From positions 1 through 64,000 of the forward strand of contig CAVSZY010000004.1 in assembly GCA_963732585.1 (NCBI GenBank): a DNA stretch of 64,000 nt. Reading direction: 5' to 3'. Shown piece after piece: positions 10,675-19,453 of the stretch. The DNA is from WLMZ01 sp963732585 (GTDB lineage Bacteria > Actinomycetota > Acidimicrobiia > Acidimicrobiales > Ilumatobacteraceae). A program made the translations under genes and the position numbers. Under the pieces are notes generated by a model. It saw only the letters and a list, made by a program, of their open reading frames with translations, was not told the origin of the DNA and searched no databases. Every line of letters starts with the position of its first letter. Positions within the stretch are counted from its first letter, which is position 1.

Positions 10675-11652
10675 ATGCCGTTGTGTCTCGTCGTCGATCG
10701 TCCCCCGTGGATCGCCCATGTCGAACGTGTCGCCGCCAGCCGCCCAGGGTTGCTTCCCGTCGTCAAGGGCAACGGCTACGGATTTGGGCGACGCGAGCTG
10801 ATGCCGATCGCCGCGGCGCTCAGTGATCAGATTGCCGTCGGCACGGTGTACGAGTGCGCCGATGTTCCCGCTGATCGTCGGGCCGCGGTGTTGACGCCGC
10901 ACCTCGGTTCGCTGCCCGCGGCACTGCGAGACGACACGTTGTTGACCGTCGGTAGCGACGAGCATGTGCACACGCTGATCGCCAACCGCTGGCGCGGCGA
11001 GGTGATCGTCAAGCTGCGTTCGTCGATGCGCCGCTACGGCGTCGGCGCCGACCAGTTGCCGTCGCTGCTGGCGGCGATCGCTGCCGCGGGGTGTACGGTC
11101 GCCACCTTCGCCCTGCACTTCGGGCTGTCCGGGGAGAGCGGCCAATTCGCCACCGAAGTCGAGCAATGGTTGCCGTCGCTGCCCGTCGATGCTGCGGTGA
11201 GCGTCAGTCATCTGGCAGCTGAAGACTACGGCAGACTTGTCGCCCTCCACCCGCAACGACGCTTTCGCTACCGTTGCGGTACCGAATTGTGGCACGGTCA
11301 GCGACACAGCCTGCGACTTCAGGCAACGGTGCTGTCGACGGCGGCCGTGCGGGCGGGAACTCCCGTCGGCTACCGCGCCAATCCGGCACCCGGAGACGGC
11401 ACGATCGTGCTTGTCGGCGCCGGCAGCGCCCATGGGGTCAGCGCGCTCGATGACGGTCGCAGCCCGTTTCATTTTGATCGGACCCGACTGGCGTTGCTGG
11501 AAGCTCCGCATATGCACACGTCGATGGTCTTCGTCGCCGAGGACGCTCGATGCCCGCAAGTCGGCGATGTCGTCGATGTGCAGCGGCCGCTGACGATGAC
11601 CTTGATCGATGAACTGCATTGGATCGACGGGACAGGGGATCGACATGAATGA
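10675..11652 (+). CDS. alanine-racemase-like PLP-fold protein
   Basis: 325 residues. PVVKGNGYGFG near residue 24 matches the VVKANAYGHG motif of fold-type III PLP enzymes, with Lys as the Schiff-base residue. The C-terminal beta domain retains VGYRANPAP and MHTSMVFVA, in the places of the GYADG and MDQTMVDV motifs of alanine racemase. The middle is divergent and the protein is shorter than usual (about 370), so the substrate may not be alanine. It starts seven bases after mftF and overlaps the next gene by eight, inside a mycofactocin operon. A role in modifying or salvaging a mycofactocin intermediate is only inference; a plain amino-acid racemase is the alternative. Confidence 0.65.
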   Translation: MPLCLVVDRPPWIAHVERVAASRPGLLPVVKGNGYGFGRRELMPIAAALSDQIAVGTVYECADVPADRRAAVLTPHLGSLPAALRDDTLLTVGSDEHVHTLIANRWRGEVIVKLRSSMRRYGVGADQLPSLLAAIAAAGCTVATFALHFGLSGESGQFATEVEQWLPSLPVDAAVSVSHLAAEDYGRLVALHPQRRFRYRCGTELWHGQRHSLRLQATVLSTAAVRAGTPVGYRANPAPGDGTIVLVGAGSAHGVSALDDGRSPFHFDRTRLALLEAPHMHTSMVFVAEDARCPQVGDVVDVQRPLTMTLIDELHWIDGTGDRHE

Positions 11653-12754
11653 GGTCGCCACCAGCAAAGTCAGGTTCGCCGGCCCAGATGTCACCCGCGC
11701 CATCGCCCTGATCGGCGTGGTCGTGATGAATTACCACGGCTATCTCAACCATGGCGACGACGGTGTCAACCGATCGTTCGCTGAGCGGGTCTTCGACCCG
11801 TGGAACGGCCCGTTGGCCACCCGATTCGCAGCAACGTTCGTCACCGTTGCCGGCGTCGGCGTCACGCTGTTGACCAATCGATCCCGGCTGGCGAGCGACA
11901 GGGCGGCGATCCGCGCCGACCGCTGGCGGCTCGTGCGCCGGGGACTGCTGCTCTACACCTTTGGCCTGGTCATCGAGTGGATCTGGAATGGCACGATCCT
12001 GTTCTATTACGGCGCGTTCTTCATGGTTGCGGCGCTGTTGTTCACGCTGCGGATTCGTTGGCTGGCCCTCGTCGGCGGTTTCAGTGCCGCGTTTGCCGCC
12101 TGGCTGAAGGTGTGGGAGTTCGACCGCCAGATGGCTGGCCACGATGTCAGTTGGCTGCACCCGCGGATCAACTCGCCGCGCAATCTGCTGCTGCGGACCT
12201 TTGTCGACTACACCCACCCGCTTTTCCCCTGGCTTGCCTTCGTCTGCGTCGGCATCGTCCTCGGGCGCTATTACCACGATCTGTCGCGCCTTCGTTGGCG
12301 CATCGCTGGCGGCGCCGCCGGGCTGCTCGTCGGCACGTATCTGCTCAACTCGCTGCTGGCACCCTCGCCGATCGACAGCCGCGGCGAAGTGCGCAGCAAC
12401 CTGATTTTGTCGACCCGACCGTTCGATCGTGGCTTGTTGTACACGCTCGGAGCAATCGGTTCGTCAGTTCTAGCGATCATGCTCATCTCGGCCTGCGCAG
12501 ATCGGTTCCCGACGAGCACCCCGGGGCAACTCCTCGGCCACGCCGGGCAGATGACGCTGAGCTTGTACGTTGCCCATGTGCTGGTGTTCAACGCCGCCGT
12601 GACTTGGTGGGGGTGGGTGCAGCCGACAGGCCTGGATACCGCCCTGGTGTTCAGCTTTGTGTTCTGGGTGCTGGCCATCGGTATCGGTGCGTGGTGGCAC
12701 CGATTCCTGGGTGTTGGCCCGTTGGAGCGCATCTATCGCAACATCGGCGGCTAG
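11645..12754 (+). CDS. multi-pass membrane acyltransferase, HGSNAT/DUF1624-like
   Basis: 369 residues with about ten membrane segments. The first block, RFAGPDVTRAIALIGVVVMNYHGY, is the N-terminal region typical of heparan-alpha-glucosaminide N-acetyltransferase catalytic-domain (DUF1624/DUF418-type) proteins. The end carries LGHAGQMTLSLYVAHVLVF, also family-like. Such proteins move acyl groups across the membrane onto sugars. ATG 11645 has a purine-rich site (AGGGG) just upstream and overlaps the preceding stop; an in-frame ATG at 11609 lies inside the previous gene. As the last gene of the mftE-mftF operon it could acylate the glycan of mycofactocin, which is inference. Confidence 0.65.
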   Translation: MNEVATSKVRFAGPDVTRAIALIGVVVMNYHGYLNHGDDGVNRSFAERVFDPWNGPLATRFAATFVTVAGVGVTLLTNRSRLASDRAAIRADRWRLVRRGLLLYTFGLVIEWIWNGTILFYYGAFFMVAALLFTLRIRWLALVGGFSAAFAAWLKVWEFDRQMAGHDVSWLHPRINSPRNLLLRTFVDYTHPLFPWLAFVCVGIVLGRYYHDLSRLRWRIAGGAAGLLVGTYLLNSLLAPSPIDSRGEVRSNLILSTRPFDRGLLYTLGAIGSSVLAIMLISACADRFPTSTPGQLLGHAGQMTLSLYVAHVLVFNAAVTWWGWVQPTGLDTALVFSFVFWVLAIGIGAWWHRFLGVGPLERIYRNIGG

Positions 12755-12782
12755 GCAGCTGTTCAGCAGCGAGCGCGAATCT

Positions 12783-12816
12783 GGTGAGCTAGCGATGGGG
12801 GGTCCGCTAGCTCACC
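12783..12816 (+). terminator. 12-bp perfect hairpin after the acyltransferase gene
   Basis: Arms GGTGAGCTAGCG (12783-12794) and CGCTAGCTCACC (12805-12816) pair perfectly around the loop ATGGGGGGTC. It lies 29 bases after the operon's last stop. No T-run follows, as is common for actinobacterial terminators, so it could instead be a regulator site. Confidence 0.6.
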
Positions 12817-13060
12817 CACAACGAGGTTTGTTCCGGTGCCCGCTCCGCCGAGAGGGACGATCCTGCACTGCCGCCGTTGGATTCGCTTCGAGAATCGTAC
12901 GTAACCCTGCGGCGATTGTCAACACCTTTCGTGGTTACATTTTCATTACTAGTGATATTTCTCAAGATTCGATGAACCACGCCTACACCGGGTGGTGATC
13001 TGGCAGATGGGCGATGCGATCGAGGTTCCGCCGGACACGCCCGAGGCCCTGCGCCCTGCC

Positions 13061-13066
13061 TAATCT
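13061..13066 (+). promoter_or_regulatory. TANNNT -10 box of the OYE gene
   Basis: TAATCT is followed by six bases and the GTG start at 13073. No Shine-Dalgarno sequence is present, which fits a leaderless mRNA. Confidence 0.5.
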
Positions 13067-13072
13067 GAAGCG

Positions 13073-15031
13073 GTGGGCTCTCGATATCTGTGGACACCGC
13101 TGGCCCTCGGCCCGGTGACCACCCGCAACCGCATCGTCTTTAGCGCGCATCTCACCAACTACGCCGAAGATGGCAAGCCAACCGAGCAGCACGCGGCCTA
13201 CTACGAGGCCAGGGCTGCCGGCGGCGCCGGTCTGATCATCACCGAGGAGCACTCCACCCATCCCACCGACTGGCCGTATGAGAAGCTGATTCACGGGTTC
13301 CACCGAGACGTCATCCCTGGATACCAGCGCATCACCAGCGCCGTTCATCGTCACGGCACGCCGATTCTGGCCCAGATCAATCACAATGGCGGCCAGGCCT
13401 CGAGCATGTTCAGCCGCCTGCCCGTATGGGCTCCATCGCCGGTCGCCGATCCACTGTTCCGCGAGGTTCCCAAGGCGGTCAACGCCGCCGAAATCGAGGA
13501 GATCATCGCCGGTTACGCCACTGTCGCCAGCCATTGCATCGAAGGTGGCTTCGATGGCATCGAACTGCAGTGCAGCCATTCTTCGATCGTGCGCGGCTTC
13601 CTGTCCCCGCTGACCAATCATCGCGCCGACGGCTACGGCGGCGAGTTAGCCAACCGGGCCCGACTGATGCTGGAGATCGTCGCTGCGGTTCGCAGAGTCA
13701 TCGGTCCAGGCAAAGCCCTCGGCGTGCGCATCTGCGGCGACGAGTTGATCGACGGCGGCACCACCATCGACGATGCCGTAGCGATTGCCCAGATGGTGCA
13801 GGCCAGCGGCCAGGTCGACTACATCAACACCTCGATCGGCGTCGCCACCGCCACCCTGTTTGCCATCGAGGCCAGCATGCACGTGCCCCCTGGATATGCG
13901 CTGTTCATCCCCAGCGCCATTCGTCGGGCGGTCGATCTTCCCGTCGTCGGGGTCGGCCGCTTCAAGGACCCGTTGCAGGCCGAGCGGGCGCTGGCGGAGG
14001 GCCACTGCGACCTGGTCGGTATCGTGCGCGGCCAGATCGCCGACCCAGATTTCGCCAACAAGGCCCGCTCCGGGCACGCCGAAGAGACCCGCCTGTGTCT
14101 CAGCTGCAACCAGGAATGCGTCGGGCGAATGGGGCTCAACCGTTGGCTCGGTTGCATCGAGAACCCGCACGCTGGCCGCGAGGCACTCGTGGCAATCTCC
14201 ACCAAGCAGACCCAGCGCACTGTGCGTCAGCCCCGCCGCGTGATGGTCGTCGGCGCTGGCCCGGCGGGCCTGCAAGCAGCGATTTCTGCCGCCCGTGAAG
14301 GGCACACCGTGACGGTCTACGAACAGCAGTCGCAAGCGGGCGGACAGGTGCGCCTGGCGGCCACGGTGCCCAACCGCGCCGAGTTCGGTGACATGATCCG
14401 CAATCAACTCGCCGAGTGCCGCCGCCTTGGGGTGACGATCGTCTATGAACAGTCGGTATGGCCAGCATTCGTCAGCGAGCAGCACGTCGATCATGTCATC
14501 GTCGCCGCCGGCGCCGAGGCCAACCGCCCATGGTGGGCGCCCGCTGAGGCGACGAATATCTGTGATCTGCGCGACGTCCTCAGCGGCACAGTCGAGCCCA
14601 GCGGCGACGTCGTCGTCATCGATGAACTGGGCTTTCACCAAGCGACATCGGTGGCTGAATTGCTCGCCGATCGCGGCTGCCAGGTCGAGGTCATCACCAA
14701 CGGCATGGTCGTCGGGCAAGATCTCGGCATCACCCTCGATATGGAGAACTGGTGGATCCGCGCCGGGATGCGCGGCATCGTGCAGACGACCGACCTCGTG
14801 CCGATGGGCTACAGCGACAAGACACTGCAGCTGTTGCATCACCCCACGGGCAGCAACGTCACCCGGTCGCCTGATTGGGTGGTGCTCGCCGTCGCCGGGC
14901 GTCCCGTGGACTGGCTCTATCACGACCTCAAGGCCGCGGCTATCAGCGTGCAACGGATCGGTGATTGCCTGGCACCGCGCCGGGCCCATGCGGCGGTCAT
15001 CGAGGGTGAGCGTGCCGGGGCGGCGATCTAG
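13073..15031 (+). CDS. mycofactocin-system OYE/FadH-family oxidoreductase
   Basis: 652 residues. Residues 1 to about 340 form an OYE-type FMN TIM barrel (PLALGPVTTRNRIVFSAH, NHNGGQASSM, FDGIELQCSHSSIVRGFLSP). CLSCNQECVGRM is the 4Fe-4S region. The C-terminal part has the FAD/NAD(P) Rossmann motif VVGAGPAGLQAA. The order matches 2,4-dienoyl-CoA reductase/trimethylamine-dehydrogenase-like enzymes, a subgroup of which co-occurs with mycofactocin. Substrate unknown. The GTG start directly follows a TAATCT box. It follows the ETF/mft operon in the same direction but with its own promoter, so it could feed electrons into the adjacent ETF pair (inference). Confidence 0.8.
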   Translation: MGSRYLWTPLALGPVTTRNRIVFSAHLTNYAEDGKPTEQHAAYYEARAAGGAGLIITEEHSTHPTDWPYEKLIHGFHRDVIPGYQRITSAVHRHGTPILAQINHNGGQASSMFSRLPVWAPSPVADPLFREVPKAVNAAEIEEIIAGYATVASHCIEGGFDGIELQCSHSSIVRGFLSPLTNHRADGYGGELANRARLMLEIVAAVRRVIGPGKALGVRICGDELIDGGTTIDDAVAIAQMVQASGQVDYINTSIGVATATLFAIEASMHVPPGYALFIPSAIRRAVDLPVVGVGRFKDPLQAERALAEGHCDLVGIVRGQIADPDFANKARSGHAEETRLCLSCNQECVGRMGLNRWLGCIENPHAGREALVAISTKQTQRTVRQPRRVMVVGAGPAGLQAAISAAREGHTVTVYEQQSQAGGQVRLAATVPNRAEFGDMIRNQLAECRRLGVTIVYEQSVWPAFVSEQHVDHVIVAAGAEANRPWWAPAEATNICDLRDVLSGTVEPSGDVVVIDELGFHQATSVAELLADRGCQVEVITNGMVVGQDLGITLDMENWWIRAGMRGIVQTTDLVPMGYSDKTLQLLHHPTGSNVTRSPDWVVLAVAGRPVDWLYHDLKAAAISVQRIGDCLAPRRAHAAVIEGERAGAAI

Positions 15032-15040
15032 CCCCTGCGA

Positions 15041-15075
15041 CGCCCGACGTCGCTTCTACGACGCGTCGTCGGGCG
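15041..15075. terminator. hairpin between convergent genes
   Basis: CGCCCGACG (15041-15049) pairs perfectly with CGTCGGGCG (15067-15075). It lies just after the OYE stop and overlaps the 3' end of the convergent GH26-like gene, so it could serve both. Confidence 0.4.
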
Positions 15076-16069
15076 GCTGGGTCTTGCCCAGCCGGGCATA
15101 GCCCATCGCCGCGAAGGCGCGCAACGCCCCCGGCGAGCTGTCGAGCTGCCAAACGCATGCCGCGTGGGTGCCATCGACGTGATCGAAGTAGATCGCCCCT
15201 TCGAACTGTTGCCACCCGTCGCTACTCAGCAACGAGGTCACGTCGTTCAACCATTGCGCCTTGCGCCCGGGCTGTGCCGCATCCTCGACGGTTCCGAACT
15301 CGGGAATCCACATCGGCTTGTCAGGATGCGCTAATCCGAATCGGCGGGCAGGCTCAATCAGCTCGGCGAAGCTCACCCAACGACCGGAGTTGCCCCGGCA
15401 ATTGTGCCAGTTGTAGACGTCGACCCCAATGGCGTCGACGGTGTCGTCGCCCGGGTACCAGCGCTCGGCCGCCTGGCGGCTGCTCGACGGTTCGTGGAAC
15501 GCATCGCTGGTCACGGTCCACAGAAAGCGGACGTGGTCGCCACCGGCCCGGCGAACCTCCTGGCGAAAACGTCGCCAGGCGCGCTTGTAGTCGTCGGCTG
15601 TGCCATAGGCCATGTTGGGTTTGGCCTCCGGTTCGTGGTGAAAGATCACCCACAACGAGTCGTCATAGTCGCGCAGGCTGCTCGCCCAGCGGGCCATCTC
15701 GAGCTGCAGCGGCGAACCTTGCGGGGCGTCTGCCAACGACGCCCACGGAATCGCCGTGCCGTCCTCACGCAACGGTTTGATCGATAGCACCATCGTGCGA
15801 TCGCCACCTTTGATCCAGCGATGTTCGAGTGTCGGGAACTCGTCTTCCCAACGGGCGAACACCCGAACCGACCGGAGCCGCTGTCCGAGCTTTGTTTCAA
15901 CCGCAGTGAGTTCATCGATCGCCGGTTGGTCGGCGCGCTCGACGCTGCTCACACCCCAGCGGAAATCGACATACTCAGGTGCATTGGCCAGCCGATCGAC
16001 GACGATCGCCGCCAAGATGCCGACAAAGGCCACCACGGCCAGCACGGTAAGGGCGCGTCGCTGGAGCAC
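15056..16069 (-). CDS. membrane-anchored GH26-like glycoside hydrolase
   Basis: 337 residues. An N-terminal hydrophobic segment (LTVLAVVAFVGILAAIVV, residues 8-25) anchors or exports the protein. VIFHHEPEAKPN holds a probable acid/base Glu and MWIPEFGTVED the probable nucleophile Glu, as in GH26 beta-mannanases (clan GH-A). It starts 18 bases after the lipoprotein gene, probably in one operon with cysQ. The setting next to a polysaccharide locus suggests trimming of a secreted glycan. The GTG start is the first good one. The exact glycosidic linkage cannot be told. Confidence 0.65.
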   Translation of the reverse strand: MLQRRALTVLAVVAFVGILAAIVVDRLANAPEYVDFRWGVSSVERADQPAIDELTAVETKLGQRLRSVRVFARWEDEFPTLEHRWIKGGDRTMVLSIKPLREDGTAIPWASLADAPQGSPLQLEMARWASSLRDYDDSLWVIFHHEPEAKPNMAYGTADDYKRAWRRFRQEVRRAGGDHVRFLWTVTSDAFHEPSSSRQAAERWYPGDDTVDAIGVDVYNWHNCRGNSGRWVSFAELIEPARRFGLAHPDKPMWIPEFGTVEDAAQPGRKAQWLNDVTSLLSSDGWQQFEGAIYFDHVDGTHAACVWQLDSSPGALRAFAAMGYARLGKTQPPDDAS

Positions 16070-16087
16070 AGTGGTTACATCGGCCGT

Positions 16088-17710
16088 CTAGTCGGCGAGA
16101 TCAATCACTACCGCCGATTCGGCGTTGAATTCGTCGAGATCGACGACCGAGGCGGGGAACGGCGTCGGGCCCTCAGCGTGGCGGCCGGTCAGCACTTCGC
16201 TGACCGTAACCACCACGGCCCCCGCCGCAGCGTCAGTGTCGGGGTCGGGGTCGGTGTCGGGGTCGGTGTCGGCGTCGGTTCCCAACTCGAGGGTGACACT
16301 CACCGTGCCACCGGGGCTGACCTGGCCTGGCCAGCGGGTTGCGAACAGGTTCTTCTCGTCGGTCTCGCCCCACCGCTCGTCATCGATCTCGATCCCGGGG
16401 GGCACGGCAGCGGTGATCTGCACATTGCGCAGCACCTCGCTGCCGGTGTTGGTGAACTCGATCGTGATCGTTGGGCCGGCACCATCGCCATCGACTTCGG
16501 CCGTCAGCTCGAACGATTCGAGCGGGTCGACGGTGTCGCCGGCAACCACGTTCCAGCCGGACTCGTCCATCTCGTCGGAGTTCTCGAGCTTGTTGTGCGG
16601 CCCGGACGCTGTTTCGCAGTCGCCCCAACCGTCGCAGAGCATCGAATCGGCTTCGAGCGCGCCTTGTGCGATGGAGACGACGCGGGCGTAGGCCTGACGC
16701 TCGTAGGGGTTCTTGCGCACATACGGCTCGGCGCTGGAGTAGGCGTCCTCGTCGACCACCTGGCTGACGTCGTAGTACGCCACCGCCGCCGGTGGAATCG
16801 GGCCGACGACGACGAAGGTGTAGGTGCCGGTGTTCTCATCGAATGGCGTCATCGTCTTCGGGTTGGAATTGGGCGGATTCGGCAACGAAGCGCTGGCGAT
16901 GACCTTGTCGTGGCGCAGCCCAGACGGCGATTCGATGGCGATGACGATCTCGCTGATCGGCTTCGTGCCCTGATTGTGAATCGCCAGGCTGGCCGTGGGG
17001 TGATCGCCAGCAGCGCAGAGGTGCTCGACGATCTCGCCTCGCTCGCACTCCTCATCGGAGCCCTCTACGGCGACGCGCGACAAGCGCACGGCGACATCGA
17101 CCTTGTTGACATCGCCCGGGTTAGCGGACAACGGATAGCCGGTCTCCGCTTTCCAATCCGGGCGCAACCCGACGTCGATGCGGGCGCCAGCATCGCCGTC
17201 GACCTTGCGGGCAAAGAGCAGCTGATTTTCTACAGCAACGTCGTTGTCGCGGCCTGGACCTGCGTCGCAATCGAGGGCGTTGCACTGCGTGCGGAACCAG
17301 GCCGTGTTGATCCGCACCGTCTTGTCACCGCTGACGTCGGTGAACAGAAACGAGCCATCTTCGGCCGTGGTTCGCGAGCGGGCGCCGAACGACACCTCGA
17401 CGTCGGCGACGCCGACTTCGCTGGCGTCGCGCACACCGTCGCCATCAGCATCGAAATACAGCGATCCGGCAATCGTGTGTGGATCTGCCTTTGTCGAGGT
17501 GCGCACAGTGGTCGAGTCCGTCGTCGTCGACGCCTCTATCTGCTCGACGGATGTCTCTGTGGATGTCGTCGTCGATTGCCGCGCTGTCGTCGGCGCGGCG
17601 CTTGCCGCACGAGGAGCGTCCGTGGTGGCTCGGCCTTGCGTTCCTTCTGATCCTTGGCAGGCAGCCAACACGATGAGCAGGCACGAGCCAACTTTGCGGA
17701 GATGAGCCAT
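16088..17710 (-). CDS. secreted lipoprotein with SdrD-B-like domain
   Basis: 540 residues. The signal ends in the lipobox LLIVLAAC at about residue 18, followed by a Thr/Ser-rich spacer to about 75. Next comes an SdrD-B/Cna-B-like domain (IAGSLYFDADGDGVRDASEV) and further beta-rich, DUF11-like regions with FTNTGSEVLRNVQ near 410. An Asp-Pro/Thr hexamer repeat (DTDPDTDPDPDTD) lies near 490. It is likely anchored on the outer face of the membrane. It begins nine bases after the cysQ stop. No catalytic motif is visible; adhesion or a structural role is inference. Confidence 0.6.
   Translation of the reverse strand: MAHLRKVGSCLLIVLAACQGSEGTQGRATTDAPRAASAAPTTARQSTTTSTETSVEQIEASTTTDSTTVRTSTKADPHTIAGSLYFDADGDGVRDASEVGVADVEVSFGARSRTTAEDGSFLFTDVSGDKTVRINTAWFRTQCNALDCDAGPGRDNDVAVENQLLFARKVDGDAGARIDVGLRPDWKAETGYPLSANPGDVNKVDVAVRLSRVAVEGSDEECERGEIVEHLCAAGDHPTASLAIHNQGTKPISEIVIAIESPSGLRHDKVIASASLPNPPNSNPKTMTPFDENTGTYTFVVVGPIPPAAVAYYDVSQVVDEDAYSSAEPYVRKNPYERQAYARVVSIAQGALEADSMLCDGWGDCETASGPHNKLENSDEMDESGWNVVAGDTVDPLESFELTAEVDGDGAGPTITIEFTNTGSEVLRNVQITAAVPPGIEIDDERWGETDEKNLFATRWPGQVSPGGTVSVTLELGTDADTDPDTDPDPDTDAAAGAVVVTVSEVLTGRHAEGPTPFPASVVDLDEFNAESAVVIDLAD
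16232..16279 (-). repeat. eight 6-bp units inside the lipoprotein gene
   Basis: Eight GTCRGN units in a row (plus-strand reading) encode alternating Asp-Thr/Pro/Ala. Unit gain or loss keeps the frame, so the linker length can vary. Confidence 0.7.
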
Positions 17711-17719
17711 AGCGAACGT

Positions 17720-18472
17720 TCAGCCGCGGTCCTCGATGCCCAGCGCTTTCAGCGCCAGTGCTGCGAGTTGGGGATCGCCAATGAGCGCATCCGGCAGGTA
17801 GGGGTTCGGTGTGTTGAACACGAAGGGACTGCCATCGATCCGTGTGGCATGTAACCCGGCGGCGCGGGCCACACCGACCGGCGCGGCCAGATCCCACTCG
17901 TATTGCCCGCCAGAATGCACATACAGCTCGGCTTCACCACGCAGAATCGTTGCTGTTTTCGCTCCCGCCGAGCCCATGCCGACCAGTTCACCGCCGAGTG
18001 CCTCGGCGATCAGCTGGGCCTCCGCTGGCGGGCGGGTGCGGCTGACAAGAATGCGCGGTCGGTCGGCATTGGCGGTGGTGGCACGGCGTGCCGTGTCGTC
18101 CAAGATCACCCCACGTTCGGGCAGGCAAACAACACCGAACTGCAGCTCACCGCTCACCCACAGGGCGATATGCACCGCCCAGTCGTCGCGACCCCGCTCG
18201 GAGAACTCACGGGTTCCATCGAGCGGATCGACGATCCACACCCGTGCCGCATCGAGCCGGGCTAGATCATCGGCACCCTCTTCGGAGAGAACCGCGTCGT
18301 CCGGGCGGAACTCACCGAAGCGACGCATGATCAACTCATGCGACAGCGCGTCGCCGCGGTTCTTGAGATCGACCTGCGGCATCTCGGATGCGAAGCCAGC
18401 TGCTCGAACCTCAAGCAATAGGCAAGAAGCCTCATCAGCTATCAACCGAGCGACCTCGACGTCAGTTTTCAC
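17720..18472 (-). CDS. cysQ: CysQ-like 3'(2'),5'-bisphosphate nucleotidase (PAP phosphatase)
   Basis: 250 residues of the inositol-monophosphatase fold. Metal-binding motifs are LSEEGADD, WIVDPLDGTREF and, near the end, YEWDLAAPVGVARAAG. CysQ removes the 3'-phosphate from PAP, the by-product of sulfotransferases and PAPS use. It is divergent from cysD-cysN-cysC and close to two sulfotransferases, so PAP clearance is the natural role; an inositol-1-phosphatase is the alternative. The start is GTG 18472: GGAGG lies seven bases upstream, whereas the open frame beyond it runs into the cysD promoter. Confidence 0.8.
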   Translation of the reverse strand: MKTDVEVARLIADEASCLLLEVRAAGFASEMPQVDLKNRGDALSHELIMRRFGEFRPDDAVLSEEGADDLARLDAARVWIVDPLDGTREFSERGRDDWAVHIALWVSGELQFGVVCLPERGVILDDTARRATTANADRPRILVSRTRPPAEAQLIAEALGGELVGMGSAGAKTATILRGEAELYVHSGGQYEWDLAAPVGVARAAGLHATRIDGSPFVFNTPNPYLPDALIGDPQLAALALKALGIEDRG

Positions 18473-18491
18473 GTTTATGCCTCCGGTATGC

Positions 18492-18522
18492 TTGACCGAT
18501 AATTCCGATGGCGCAGTATAAA
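18492..18522 (+). promoter_or_regulatory. sigma-70-like promoter of cysD-cysN-cysC
   Basis: TTGACC (18492-18497) and TATAAA (18517-18522) are 19 bases apart in the cysQ/cysD divergent region. A transcript starting near 18529 would include the ATG at 18547 but not the in-frame ATG at 18508, which favours the shorter CysD. Confidence 0.4.
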
Positions 18523-18546
18523 GCGCTCCTTGAAGAAGTCGGTGAG

Positions 18547-19453
18547 ATGAACTATTCCTTGACACACCTCGGTGCGATCGAGGCCGAAGCGATTCACATT
18601 ATGCGTGAGGTTGCGGCCGAGTTTGAACGTCCAGCACTGCTATTTAGCGGTGGTAAAGATTCCATTGTGATGCTACGCATCGCGGCAGAAGGCGTTTTTC
18701 CCTGCCCGTATTCCCTTCCCGCTGATGCACGTTGACACGGGTCACAACTTCCAGGAGGTGCTCGACTACCGCGACAAGCGCGTCGCCGAGTTGGGCGCCC
18801 GGCTGATCGTTGCCTCGGTACAAGAATCGATCGACACGGGACGGGTTGTCGAAGACACCCGCCCGGGTGCTCCCCGCAACCGCCTGCAGACCACCACGCT
18901 GCTCGATGGCATCGAGGCCAACCGCTTCGATGCAGTCTTTGGTGGTGCCCGCCGCGACGAGGAGAAAGCCCGCGCCAAGGAGCGGGTCTACAGCTTCCGC
19001 GACGAGTTCGGTCAGTGGGATCCGAAGAACCAGCGCCCCGAGTTGTGGAGCCTGTACAACGGCCGTCACCGTTCCGGCGAACACATTCGTATCTTCCCGT
19101 TGTCCAATTGGACCGAGCTCGACATCTGGCAGTACATCCTCAGCGAAGAAATCGAACTCCCCTCGATCTACTTCGCCCACACCCGTGACGTGTTCATGTC
19201 ACAGGGTCTGTTCATGGCTGTGCATCCGGTGTGCCCGGCCCCGCCCGGCGCCGAGGTGTTTTCGGCCAAGGTTCGTTACCGAACCGTCGGCGACGCGTCC
19301 TGCACGGCGGCAGTCGAGTCCGATGCCGACACGGTCGAGAAGGTCATCGCTGAGGTCGCCGCCACCCGCTTGACCGAGCGTGGCGCTACCCGGGTCGACG
19401 ATAAATTCAGTGAAGCAGCGATGGAAGATCGCAAGCGAGAAGGGTATTTCTGA
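18547..19453 (+). pseudogene. cysD: sulfate adenylyltransferase subunit 2 (CysD), +1 frameshift
   Basis: The first frame gives LGAIEAEAIHIMREVAAEF and the PP-loop LLFSGGKDSIVMLRIA, then PCPYSLP. The second frame continues with MHVDTGHNFQEVLDYRDKRV through the C-terminal KREGYF. The pieces join as a full CysD of about 301 residues if one base is removed near 18718-18722 (CCC-G-CTGATG). CysD with CysN makes APS from sulfate and ATP. All other family blocks are intact, so the lesion is recent or an assembly error. The stop overlaps the ATG of cysN. Confidence 0.85.

Larger units (their letters stand above)
12755..13072. other. intergenic stretch between mycofactocin operon and OYE gene
   Basis: No gene is visible and no MftA-like ORF ending in GMCGVY was found on either strand. 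It holds a perfect hairpin (12783-12816), an A/T-rich patch with ACTAGT near 12950, and a leaderless-type -10 box (13061). Confidence 0.6.

Noticed and set aside
12755..13072. A hidden mftA precursor gene
   Set aside because: No reading frame on either strand ends in the IDGMCGVY-type tail.
15821..17650. 609-codon plus-strand open frame
   Set aside because: It is antisense to the lipoprotein gene and has no recognisable domain; the lipobox and SdrD-B domain are on the minus strand.
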